Shown piece by piece: positions 1 through 10,247 of a stretch of 64,000 nucleotides of DNA. The notes below the pieces were generated by a model that was not told the DNA's origin, made no database searches, and saw only the letters and a list, made by a program, of their open reading frames with translations. Source of the DNA: Pollenia angustigena (Eukaryota > Arthropoda > Insecta > Diptera > Polleniidae); the NCBI GenBank assembly GCA_930367215.1, contig OV884059.1:61413393-61477392 (forward strand), written 5' to 3'. The position numbers and the translations under genes were made by a program. The first letter of the stretch is position 1, and every line of letters starts with the position of its first letter.

Positions 1-720
1 AAGCTAATTTTCAAATAAAAATTTTGGGGTAATTTTGACACCAAGTGACTTTAAGGTATATTTTCTTTTAGTTTTATAAACATCGGAACAGAAATATACA
101 ATATTTCACTATCTTTCCTTTAGAAATTCCAAATGTCAAAAATTGACCTTTGACCTTCATAACTTTAGGGTTAATTATTTAATAACAAAATTTTTATTTT
201 TTATTATTTTTTTCTCCTTGTTAATGCACCTTCAAACTTGAGAGGCGATGCACCACGCCTTCGCGACATGCGATCAGCCCAACAGATCGCTATGTCGTTT
301 TGTTTTATTGAAATTGTATTTAAATAAAATTTTCATGTTTAAAAAAACGCTTGCCGCTTTTGTTTAGGTTGTTCAGTAAGGTTTCTTTGCATAACAAGCC
401 TTCGACCGTGCGCAAGAATTTTCTTATCTATGGAAAAACAAATATCGGCTTCGCTAACTTAAGCTTCTCTGCATTGTCGTCCTTCGGCCGGGCGCAAGAA
501 TTTTCTACTCCATGGTATAAAAAACACCGGCTTCGCTAACTAAAGCTTCTCTACATCTAAAAGATACTTAAATTAACCTATAGGGTAAAATAATGAACGA
601 TTATAAAAACAAAATACATACAAATATCGTGGCTTTAATTTGATGAGATTTGAAAATTTTAATTTTGTGCCAAAATGGAACGAAGATGGGCCAAATTAAT
701 TTATTATAGAAATTAATTTT
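1..720. other. AT-rich unassigned sequence with an 82-bp imperfect duplication
   Basis: No convincing gene. Positions about 399-473 and 481-557 are two imperfect copies of one unit, each starting CCTTCG, containing GCGCAAGAATTTTCT and ending in CGGCTTCGCTAACT(T)AAGCTTCTCT. The 62-codon frame across them reads through both units and looks accidental. Confidence 0.5.
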
Positions 721-1604
721 AAACTGGGAATTATTTCCTTCCGAAGGTAACTTTATATTATATTCAACATTTTTTAATTTTTCGAATTTATTCTATGAGC
801 TAAATTTCAGTTATGTATTTTATAAAGCTTTTTTGTAATAGTTCTATTCCTACAATTTTTCAGAAATGACTTTATACACTGCCAGACTATTATATTGTAT
901 TTTCTTTTTACATTTTACCTTAGCCTTCCGTTGGAAAGCAATGAGGTATATTGAATGTAAAGAAAAATTTACAATTATTAGACACCAGCAGAATGTAATG
1001 CATTTTCTGGCCCGCTACGGCCGTCGTCAGCATTCTTTGTGTCTCACTGGATAGTGTTACTTTATAAATTGAATGTATTTAACTCAACTATTTTAACAAA
1101 TATAAACTGGGAATTATTTCCTTCCGAAGGTAACTTTATATTATATTCAACATTTTTTAATTTTTCGAATTTATTCTATGAGCTAAATTTCAGTTATGTA
1201 TTTTATAAAGCTTTTTTGTAATAGTTCTATTCCTACAATTTTTCAGAAATGACTTTATACACTACCAGACTATTATATTGTATTTTCTTTTTACATTTTA
1301 CCTTAGCCTTCCGTTGGAAAGCAATGAGGTATATTGAATGTAAAGAAAAATTTACAATTATTAGACACCAGCAGAATGTAATGCATTTTCTGGCCCGCTA
1401 CGGCCGTCGTCAGCATTCTTTGTGTCTCACTGGATAGTGTTACTTTATAAATTGAATGTATTTAACTCAACTATTTTAACAAATATAAACTGGGAATTAT
1501 TTCCTTCCGAAGGTAACTTTATATTATATTCAACATTTTTTAATTTTTCGAATTTATTCTATGAGCTAAATTTCAGTTATGTATTTTATAAAGCTTTTTT
1601 GTAA
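721..1604 (+). repeat. 383-bp direct tandem repeat (2.3 units), left arm of a fold-back
   Basis: The unit beginning AAACTGGGAATTATTTCC starts at 721, 1104 and 1487, an exact spacing of 383 bp, and the units are nearly identical. The last unit breaks off at about 1604, where the sequence turns into its own reverse complement. Each unit holds a 62-codon frame that recurs only because the copies are nearly identical; I see no sign of a selected protein. Confidence 0.9.
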
Positions 1605-2131
1605 AAAGAAAATACAATATAATAGTCTGGTAGTGTATAAAGTCATTTCTGAAAAATTGTAGGAATAGAACTATTACAAAAAAGCTTTATAAAATACATA
1701 ACTGAAATTTAGCTCATAGAATAAATTCGAAAAATTAAAAAATGTTGAATATAATATAAAGTTACCTTCGGAAGGAAATAATTCCCAGTTTATATTTGTT
1801 AAAATAGTTGAGTTAAATACATTCAATTTATAAAGTAACACTATTCAGTGAGACACAAAGAATGCTGACGACGGCCGTAGCGGGCCAGAAAATGCATTAC
1901 ATTCTGCTGGTGTCTAATAATTGTAAATTTTTCTTCACATTCAATATACCTCATTGCTTTCCAACGGAAGGCTAAGGTAAAATGTAAAAAGAAAATACAA
2001 TATAATAGTCTGGTAGTGTATAAAGTCATTTCTGAAAAATTGTAGGAATAGAACTATTACAAAAAAGCTTTATAAAATACATAACTGAAATTTAGCTCAT
2101 AGAATAAATTCGAAAAATTAAAAATGTTGAA
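1605..2131 (-). repeat. Inverted copies of the 383-bp repeat (1.4 units)
   Basis: From about 1605 the sequence is the reverse complement of the preceding array. It passes once through the whole unit and again through the part ending near AAAATGTTGAA at 2131. With 721-1604 it can fold into a long hairpin, as in fold-back (FB-like) elements. A further copy in the opposite sense lies at 14609-15762, beyond the LTR element. Confidence 0.85.
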
Positions 2132-2475
2132 ATTAATTTTTTTTAATTTTGCATTTTTAGTGGACTACATAGAAATTAATAGATGCTTTAAAGGTTAAAA
2201 TGGTTTTAACACTAAAATTCAGAAAAAGATTAAGTTTTGATTGTGCTTTTTTCATTTTAAAATTTTATAAAAAGTATTTACATTTCATTTAATCATATAT
2301 GAGGCGTTCAGTGGATAAAGGGAACGACAGAACAGTTGACGTTGACTTTAAAACTAGTTGTTACAACAAAACTCAAAACTAAAATTGCAAAATTAATTAT
2401 TAGGGATTCTTTTACAATTTGTTAATATATAATGTTAGTATGTAAGTATATCAATTCACATAATCTGTTAATATG
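2132..2475. other. Spacer with a terminal-inverted-repeat-like end
   Basis: There is no gene. At about 2294-2323 the sequence CATATATGAGGCGTTCAG followed by GGATAAAGGGAA recurs in inverted form at 14545-14573. It may be the left end of an older element into which the LTR retrotransposon inserted. Confidence 0.45.
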
Positions 2476-2479
2476 ATAC

Positions 2480-4595
2480 TGTTGTGGCCCTAAAAATTAA
2501 TTCTAGATTTGCGAGGCATGATAGTTTTTCTTACCGGCTATCTTCAGTCGTGGTGTGATTCGTCTCTAGATTTTAATGCCACAACAATAGAAAATTAAAC
2601 ACATGCCTCTTGGTAATGCCGTATTCTGAGATTATCTATCATATTTAACAGACCTGGGCCAAAGGAAGTTGACTGGCCCTGGAGCACATTTTTCTCACCC
2701 ATAGTTTACGCCAATAGCAATTATGGTGCACGGTTTACCCTATAATTGCCCCTTTTATTCACGCAATAATTTAACTACACAGACTCATTTTTAACATTTC
2801 TCTAATTTTAAGTATATTTAGTAATTCATATTTAGATTCTTACAATTTCAAGTATGCAATATTTTTAATTTTCAATTAAATTAATTTTTCTTAAAAATTA
2901 AACATAAACGTAGTATGTCTTTTATGTAAGACCCTGTGTTAATACAAAAACATATGAATATGTATACACATGTAAGTATGTATGTATATAAAAAAAAACG
3001 AAATATCTATATAATGTTAAATATATTGTATGGTCGTTGAACTCTGTTAACAACAGAGAACACAAAACAAAAACCAAAGGAAAATAAATAGAAGGTTATG
3101 TGGCTGAATTCGCATTAAATAAGTTAAAAACAAAATTTGTTTTCCTCTTTTGTCCAAAGTGGAAGACAACTCTTGTTATAAATTATAATTAATTATAATA
3201 AAGATAAACTTGAATTTTTTTTATTTTATTTATGGAACTTACAAATTTTTCCTCGAAGCTGTCGACAAGGGCCCCTTTTGACTGCAGCGATTCCGTTCCA
3301 GAAGATTTTGCTAGATAATAGTAGTAATTAGGTTCTAGTGTTTTCCTTCTTACTTTGCCTTCGGCGTTCACAGAAATTATTTTAAAAACAATAATTAAGG
3401 ATTTACTTTACACACAAGTTATTATAAAAAAATTTTGTTAATCATCTATGTTTTTCTATTTATAATTCAACTTTTCTTTTCTTTTTCTTTGCTATTTTTG
3501 TTTAGAGTTTTAGACGAACATATACAGACGGACAAAGTTACCGACGGACAAATGTATACTGATTTTAAAATAATTTTTTCTTTTTTTTTGTAACGTTATG
3601 CCTCGATGATACGGTTAATAAAAAGAGACGGCTTTAGTGAGTTGTTAAGAGTAAAGTTGTGATGAATTATGTTAAGAATATTGGAATAAGCAAACTAGGA
3701 TACATTTTATAGAAGTAAACAATTGATGACGTCAGAGTCAAGTGTGGTTATGAATGGCTAGTATATAGAATAAAATTGTGAATGAAAGCGTGACTTCATA
3801 AAACAAACAATGTTATGCAGATAGTAATTTTGTTCCCTTTTCTTAAAACAGTAGTGGGAATTATTATGGCACTCCGAAACCCCCTGTTCATTAGTATTCA
3901 CTTCAAGCCAGGTAAATTCTGTGTTTTTTTTCCTAATTTCCGTGTACACTCCTAGTGGTTATTGGCAAGTTGTGCCCTCAGATGTTCGAGCTATAGTTAT
4001 CCAAGGAATTGACGGTATTTTAACAATTTGGTGCCTGTACGGGCAATATAAAAATTTCGTCTAGAATATGTGGTAACTTCTTGGATTCAATTCGTTTACT
4101 GATATATATAAACTCCAGTTCCAACACGCATGTCCTTGTCCCTTTCAGGGAAACTGAAAGAATCAATTTGCTGCTGTTATCAACTGTTCAACATAGTATT
4201 AAAATCCAAATTATCTTACCCAGTTTTATAATCGGAATATATTTTTAATGAAACAATTTAGATCAGATTGAAAATTAAAGTCTATATAAAAGTTTTATCC
4301 AGGCACAAGATTGCATAAATAACTTATGGTTTTCACTTTTCGTTTTCCTGCCTCGTAATATATCACAACCAAACTATTTTTATGAATGAAAGGAAGTAAG
4401 AGACACGATGTGCTGCAGTCGAAAGCAACATGCCCGTGCATACAAAAAAAAATCATTCGAATAACCGGTTACCTATTGCAATGTCGTTGCCATGTTAACT
4501 ATATTATTATTTTCAAACGATCAGTGTCGGGCAGCAGAGTATCATTGCCATATGAAATTCGTTTTGTCCGGTTAAGAAAAAAAAAAATCGTTACA
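2480..4595 (-). repeat. 3' LTR of the Ty3-type element
   Basis: On the minus strand it begins TGTAACG and ends CCACAACA, the usual TG...CA ends. It is nearly identical to 10248-12360. It contains a 60-codon open frame at 3189-3371 (minus) that is also open in the other LTR. Confidence 0.95.
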
Positions 4596-4611
4596 AACCT
4601 GCTTCGTTTTA
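4596..4611 (-). other. Probable polypurine tract
   Basis: Directly upstream of the 3' LTR on the minus strand lies AAACGAAGCAGG followed by TT and then the LTR start TGTAACG. The position is right for the plus-strand primer, but the tract is only moderately purine-rich. Confidence 0.5.
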
Positions 4612-4711
4612 CTGATTGAAGCCAAACTTCTGGCAGATTAAGTATTGTCTGGTCAAAACAAAACGTGGGGCACGACCCATTAGCCGGGCAAACTTAGATT
4701 ATGGACAAAAA

Positions 4712-7700
4712 TCATGGGCGAATATCGGATGCATGGAACCTACCAATAAGCCTCCCTCTCAGATCCTCAATATCGTACAGTGCCTTACCTATCTTTCCTC
4801 TTACACGACCTTTCACAAATTTTGGGAAAAACTTCGCATTCACTGCCCTTGAAAAATCACTTTGAGTAAAGTTTCTTACGAAAACTTCTTGATTCTCACA
4901 AAATCTAACTGGTCTAGATCTCATATTGTAGGTCCTACAAGAGTTATCATGAGCCTTTGCCAATTTGTCAGCTATGTTCTGTCTAATCTGAGCTAGTCTA
5001 TCCGAGTTAACTCTTACATCAAAATCATCATTGCTTAAACATCCAAGTTCACTTAGCAGTTCGTACGTTGATCCATGATGTATCATGTTTTGTCCAGTTA
5101 AAGCGTACAGCGGCGAGCAACCAATAGCAGAATGAAAGTCACTACGCAATGTAGACAAAATTTGCGGAATGTAGCGGTCCCAATTTTGGTGATTGCTGTC
5201 GTCTTTGAGAAATATTCTTAATTTAGAAATAATTTCTCGGTTTGCCCTTTCGCTCGCATTTGCCTGCGGCGAATACAACCCAGTCTTAATATGTTTTACT
5301 CCGTATTGTGTGAGAAAGTTTTCGAAGTCCTTGGACACAAATTGCTTGCCATTGTCGCTGTGCAAATATTGGGGAACGCCGTATGCAGGGAAAATAGTAT
5401 TCTGCAAATACAGCATTACATTAGTCGAAGTAGCTGCCCTCATCGGTTTCAAAAAAAGATACTTAGTGAGATGGTCGAGGACTATAAAAAGTGAAGAATT
5501 TTGAGCCTTTGTCCTTGGATATGGGCCCAAGAAATCGCAATATAGGCGCTGAAATGGCCTATGGGTTACGAAGGCTTCTCCCATTGGAGGTCTTAGGGTC
5601 TTGTTCGGTGCTTTCACCTGTCTGCACAAGTCGCACTGCCTAACATATTCCCGGATGTCCTTGCACATAGATGGCCAAAAGTATTTTTGACGAATACGTG
5701 CTAAAGTTTTCTGATATCCACCGTGGCACCCAGGAATGCCATCATGGTACTGCTCTGTTATCATTCTACATAGTGATTTTGGTAGCCAAAGTCTCCACAA
5801 ACTACCTTCCTCGTCTTCAGCGCCCAAGCGAAATTTTACCCTTTTAAAAACTAAATTTCCGGATATACACAAATCAGGTAAAACGTCGTTTTTCTTTTCA
5901 ATTAAGTTCCTAGGCGACTCGTATTCAGTGTCGTTAAACTCGGGGGACTTTAAATCAATGTCACCGGTTAAATCATGCACGTTAATTTCATCCATATCAG
6001 CTCTTGACAAGGTATCGGGTACAATATTGAGAGAGCCCTTTCGATGCTCTATTTTGAAGTCGAAAGCCTGGAGTTTCAAACTCCATCTGGCCAAGCGGCC
6101 ATTCAGATCTTTCTGGCTCATTAGCCACTTAAGGCTTGCATGATCTGTGATTATCCGAAAAGGTAATCCCTCAACATAAGGTCTGAATCTTTTAACGCAA
6201 ACTATAGCCGCCATACACTCCAATTCGGTAACGGAATAATTCCGCTGTGCCTTATTGAGTTTCTGGGAGACAAAAGCGATCGGACGTTCCCTACCTTCAT
6301 CATCGTGTTGGTATAAGACTCCACCCACTCCCACTTTCGACGCATCGCACTGTATAACAAATTCGCGACTAAAATCTGGTTGGGCCAGAACCGGTGCGGA
6401 AGAAAGTGCTTCCTTAAGCAACCCAAATGACGTAATCGCCCCTTCCGAAAGATTAAATGACTTAACAGACTTTTTTAGGCAGTCTGTGAGGGGACCCGCT
6501 AAATCCGCATAATTCTTAATAAAAATCCTGTACCAGTTCGACATGCCAATAAATCTGCGAAGTTGTCTTGCTGTTTTTGGTATTGGGAAGGACCTAATGG
6601 CCTCTACTTTATCAGGGTCTACTTTAAGGCAGCCTTGACCTACTCTAAAACCAAGGTACTTTATCTCCCTTTGGGCAAATTTGATTTTCTCCACATTGAT
6701 GGTTAAGTTTGCATTGGGTAGACACTCCGCAACTTCGCTCAAAAGTCGCAAATGGGATTCGAAGTCGTTGCTGCAGATCAGCAGATCGTCCAAGAAAATA
6801 AAGACGTTTTCACGCAGTCTTGAAGGTATAACCTTGTAAATTAGGCGGCTCATCGTTTGAGGGCCATTACACAGGCCAAATGGCATAACGCGATATTGGT
6901 ACAGTGGTTTCCCCGGCACTGCGAATGCAGTCTTTTCTTGAGAGGACTCTGTGAGTTTTATTTGAAGAAATGCATCTTTTAGATCAATGCCGCTTATATA
7001 ATGTGTGTCTTTGAGTCTAGTCAGTAGCCCATTTATGTGAGGCAAGGGGTACGAGTCTTTCCTCGTGAGTTCGTTCACCTTCCTACAGTCTAAACATAAA
7101 CGTACCTTACCCGGTTTTCTTACTAGAACTACGGGGCAGCACCACGGGGAATTTGACTCCTCGATAACATTCATCCTTATAAGCCTTTCTATTTCAGCGT
7201 ATGCTTCTTCTTGCCTTGGTGGGGAGAGTGGAAAATGTTTGGATTTGACTGGGGCAGCGTCACCCGTGTCAATATAGTGTTCGACTAAAGACGTGCATCC
7301 CAATCCAAGTTTTGTAAAGGATGGAAACTGCAGTAACACCTTCTCCAATTCTAGTTTCTGATCTGGTGTTAACTTGTGAAAATTGCCTTCCCTGTCGCAA
7401 GCAATATCCAGGGCAGCTACCTCTGGAATGATATTTGGAGCTAATGCATACGTCCTCCAGAAATCTACTCCGAGGTATGCAGGCTGTTTAAGGTTTGGAA
7501 CTAAATAGAAAGTAATGTTTTTAACAACGTTCTCATAGCTAACAGGAAGTGTACAGAAACCAATAACCGTTTGTTTAGACCCATCCGCTGTCGACACTGA
7601 TGAATGAAAAGGTTTGTATTTGATGTTGTGCTTCTCAAGAAATAGAAGGCATTTGTTTCCAAGGACGAATACGCTAGCGCCTGAATCTAATAGCCCTACT

Positions 7701-8122
7701 ACCTCATCCTCAAAGATTTTGATTCTAGCGAATGGTCGTTCGTCATTCCCTGTGTAAAGGCGAGTACTCTCTAATTGTTTTCTAAAATATCTACGGGCGT
7801 GAAATCGCCTCCTACATTTCAAAATTCTAGAAGAAGGTGTATTACCAAATATTTTATCCCTAGTACTATAGTAGTTTCGTTCGCGGTCGCTTAAAGAGGA
7901 AAAATCGAAATTGGATCGCGTTTGTCCACCAGGGGACTCGCTTAGTACAGAGTTTTTACAGTGTGTATCATTAGGTTTATGTGTTAGAGGGTTTTCGTTA
8001 AAAGTATTTGACTCGGGTTTTAGCGGGAAGAACGAGGGTCCCCGGTTAACAGCTCGCTCCCTTTGTAGTTTCCCCCATGTTGGTTTGGGCATCGAGGAGT
8101 CGTAACTCCAGGCTGTCCACAT
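4712..8122 (-). CDS. pol: Pol polyprotein (protease, RT, RNase H, integrase)
   Basis: This 1136-codon frame makes the enzymes for reverse transcription and integration of the Ty3-type element. The protease active site DSGA is at residues 146-149. RT follows, with the catalytic box as FLDD at 443-446 (F where YLDD is usual). RNase H holds a FVIQCDAS motif. The integrase zinc domain starts near H793 (HH-CC pattern), and its catalytic triad is D863, D923 and E958 with the D35E spacing. No stop interrupts it, and all key residues seen are present, so the copy may be active. The frame is -1 relative to gag and overlaps it at 8020-8122; the annotated ATG is simply the first in frame. Production by -1 frameshifting as Gag-Pol is the family rule, not something shown here. 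The end, just before the LTR, leaves no room for env. Confidence 0.95.
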   Translation of the reverse strand: MWTAWSYDSSMPKPTWGKLQRERAVNRGPSFFPLKPESNTFNENPLTHKPNDTHCKNSVLSESPGGQTRSNFDFSSLSDRERNYYSTRDKIFGNTPSSRILKCRRRFHARRYFRKQLESTRLYTGNDERPFARIKIFEDEVVGLLDSGASVFVLGNKCLLFLEKHNIKYKPFHSSVSTADGSKQTVIGFCTLPVSYENVVKNITFYLVPNLKQPAYLGVDFWRTYALAPNIIPEVAALDIACDREGNFHKLTPDQKLELEKVLLQFPSFTKLGLGCTSLVEHYIDTGDAAPVKSKHFPLSPPRQEEAYAEIERLIRMNVIEESNSPWCCPVVLVRKPGKVRLCLDCRKVNELTRKDSYPLPHINGLLTRLKDTHYISGIDLKDAFLQIKLTESSQEKTAFAVPGKPLYQYRVMPFGLCNGPQTMSRLIYKVIPSRLRENVFIFLDDLLICSNDFESHLRLLSEVAECLPNANLTINVEKIKFAQREIKYLGFRVGQGCLKVDPDKVEAIRSFPIPKTARQLRRFIGMSNWYRIFIKNYADLAGPLTDCLKKSVKSFNLSEGAITSFGLLKEALSSAPVLAQPDFSREFVIQCDASKVGVGGVLYQHDDEGRERPIAFVSQKLNKAQRNYSVTELECMAAIVCVKRFRPYVEGLPFRIITDHASLKWLMSQKDLNGRLARWSLKLQAFDFKIEHRKGSLNIVPDTLSRADMDEINVHDLTGDIDLKSPEFNDTEYESPRNLIEKKNDVLPDLCISGNLVFKRVKFRLGAEDEEGSLWRLWLPKSLCRMITEQYHDGIPGCHGGYQKTLARIRQKYFWPSMCKDIREYVRQCDLCRQVKAPNKTLRPPMGEAFVTHRPFQRLYCDFLGPYPRTKAQNSSLFIVLDHLTKYLFLKPMRAATSTNVMLYLQNTIFPAYGVPQYLHSDNGKQFVSKDFENFLTQYGVKHIKTGLYSPQANASERANREIISKLRIFLKDDSNHQNWDRYIPQILSTLRSDFHSAIGCSPLYALTGQNMIHHGSTYELLSELGCLSNDDFDVRVNSDRLAQIRQNIADKLAKAHDNSCRTYNMRSRPVRFCENQEVFVRNFTQSDFSRAVNAKFFPKFVKGRVRGKIGKALYDIEDLRGRLIGRFHASDIRP

Positions 8123-9597
8123 TTAAAACAAAAAATGTTTCGGATCCCCTCGGGACAGTATATATAGGAATGACCATTGTTAGAGCAATTCCAACATTTC
8201 AATTTAGATAAGTCAACATGCCTACGACTGGTCTGGAATGCTTCGATCTGTGGATCATTATGCAACTCCTCTACAGAGTCATCTATTTCATTAATCTGAC
8301 GATTAAAAGGAAATGGAGCTTGATTCCTGTTGTCTAATAAAAGTTTCTCCGCCTTTCGCGCAGTTTGTCTAAACGTCTCTAAATTGTCAGATTCCGAATT
8401 AAAGAGCATGTATCTTAAACTAGGGTTCAAATTTCCCTTGATAATGTCTATTAGTTTACGTTCCGCAATTGGTTCTGCCAATCTGGAGTTCATAGACACT
8501 ATTGCGGTATGAAAGTCGTCATACGGTTCCCGTGTATGCTGCTTCCTCAGAGAAATTTTAACAACCACGTCGTGATCATAATCTAGTGAGCCAAATTGTT
8601 TCGAAATTGAATATTTAAAGAAAGGGTATTTAGCACCAGGATTTTGTTTAGTGAAAAGCCAGAACCAATCCTCAGCTTTTCCAGACAGCAAAAGGTGCAT
8701 GTTATCCATTATTTGGTCTTGGGAATAATTTGATCTAGAACTTAGAGTTTCTACCTTAAACAAAAAGTCAGATACTCTTCCTACGCCATCGTATTTTACA
8801 TTCCAGTCCTTAAATTTAATTGGGTGTGGTGAATAGCAACCCGCGCCATTACCGCCTGCATTTGACACAGGTGCTTGTGCTGGTTGGGTCGAATCGTTTG
8901 TATTCGTATGGGCCAACATGGCAATCGCACTCTTCATTGAAGATAGTTCCCTTCTAAACTCTTCCTGTGTGGTCAGAATTGTATGCTGAATCGCCAATAT
9001 AATTGGATCAGGTTTATCGTCAGTAATTCCGCAAGAAATGTCATAAGTTCGAACCTGTCCGGCCGTGCGTATGTTACGGTTAGGATTCATATCCGAGACT
9101 TGATCATTATCCGTAACAAGATTGCCGGAAGTGGTATTACCAGAACTCATATCAGGAAGATCAATGAGGGTAGTTCTCCCCTCAGAATAATGAACAAAAG
9201 GATCTAAAGAGTTATTTATGTGAGAGTTAGGATTATCGAAATCAGTGGAATTTGAATTGTGACTGTTCGTGGGTTTATTATTAACGTCAATTTGGGGTTG
9301 TTGCTGAAGAACTTCTTTGGGTTCTGTATTTCCGCTAAGATTCAGTTTCATATGTAATGAATCCCGTGATTTAGCAGGCTCAGTACCCGTAGTGTCTGTA
9401 GGAGATTTTCTTAAGGGAGTACGCAGTAAATTAGAAATGGTTTGAAATGGGGAGTTGAACAAGTTCGCTGACGAAGAGTCACCTATACTTTTACCTCGGC
9501 CCCTTGGATTACCAATTCTACTCCCTGTGCTAGTATCGGATCTTCTATCAATGTCTGCTATACTACCCTGTGCACGAGAGGACTGTCTCGTGTTCAT
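8020..9597 (-). CDS. gag: Gag structural protein with zinc knuckle
   Basis: A frame of 525 codons upstream of pol. It should form the cytoplasmic capsid-like particle and bind the element RNA. The first 200 residues are rich in S, T, N and D and look disordered. A capsid-like region runs roughly through residues 255-430. A canonical CCHC knuckle (C-x2-C-x4-H-x4-C) begins at residue 468. A second, C-x2-C-x4-V-x4-C, follows at about 490 with valine in place of histidine, so it is degenerate. The gag end overlaps the start of the pol frame by about 100 bp. The start at 9597 leaves a leader of about 630 nt after the primer-binding site, normal for this group. Confidence 0.92.
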   Translation of the reverse strand: MNTRQSSRAQGSIADIDRRSDTSTGSRIGNPRGRGKSIGDSSSANLFNSPFQTISNLLRTPLRKSPTDTTGTEPAKSRDSLHMKLNLSGNTEPKEVLQQQPQIDVNNKPTNSHNSNSTDFDNPNSHINNSLDPFVHYSEGRTTLIDLPDMSSGNTTSGNLVTDNDQVSDMNPNRNIRTAGQVRTYDISCGITDDKPDPIILAIQHTILTTQEEFRRELSSMKSAIAMLAHTNTNDSTQPAQAPVSNAGGNGAGCYSPHPIKFKDWNVKYDGVGRVSDFLFKVETLSSRSNYSQDQIMDNMHLLLSGKAEDWFWLFTKQNPGAKYPFFKYSISKQFGSLDYDHDVVVKISLRKQHTREPYDDFHTAIVSMNSRLAEPIAERKLIDIIKGNLNPSLRYMLFNSESDNLETFRQTARKAEKLLLDNRNQAPFPFNRQINEIDDSVEELHNDPQIEAFQTSRRHVDLSKLKCWNCSNNGHSYIYCPEGIRNIFCFKCGQPGVTTPRCPNQHGGNYKGSELLTGDPRSSR

Positions 9598-10224
9598 TAT
9601 AACCTCACGCAGGTTTAATAAAAATTTAAATTTGCGTTATCAAATTTAAAATTATTGAGTCAAATTTTCTTTTTTTTTCTTTTATTATCAAATTTGCATT
9701 AAAGTTCTTAGAGAAATGTTAATTAGAGTCTATGTATTAAAATAATGTATAATTTTCCGAAGCATCGGTATGCGAATATACACTACTTTATCTGATAGCA
9801 CTGACTACACCGAATCATATTAATGGCAAAGTGTGACAACTTCTGCCGACCATCCATTACTCATTATATATGTTTACTTCGAAAACATTATATATTTAAC
9901 CTGACAGGAAGATATATTTTTGAAATTGTGAATTCGTTGCGCATGATTTCCCTATTCCCAATTGTTAAATCTGGGCTTACAAAATCATATTCATGTGTAT
10001 AGGAAGATGTTTTCCTTTAATATTTTATCTATCATGCAAGGTTCGTTCAAATTATCATCAGAAAAATTAGCTTAAACAGATCGCAGCTCAGGTCGAATAT
10101 TCATTATTCAATTTTCTAGGACTAATCCCGTAAAAATATTTTAGATGATAATTGATGTTGTTTTCCCCTGTACGGCTTGCAAGTACAAAAGAAAAAATGG
10201 TCTGTAAATTAATAAGCAATAAAA

Positions 10225-10242
10225 GCCCCACGTTGGGCGCCA
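10225..10242 (-). other. Primer-binding site
   Basis: On the minus strand, five bases after the 5' LTR, lies TGGCGCCCAACGTGGGGC. TGGCGCCC is the start expected for pairing with the 3' end of a tRNA-Lys-type primer. The spacing and orientation confirm which LTR is the 5' one. The tRNA assignment rests on family knowledge. Confidence 0.85.
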
Positions 10243-10247
10243 TTTTA

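Noticed and set aside
866..1437. Repeated 62- and 60-codon frames in the 383-bp units as genes
   Set aside because: They repeat only because the units are nearly identical; no family motif, no initiation context, and the 14609-15762 copy does not preserve them.
5736..6143. Plus-strand frames opposite pol and gag (also 5193-5504 and 8983-9207)
   Set aside because: They are shadows of the minus-strand gag and pol frames, which carry all the recognisable domains.
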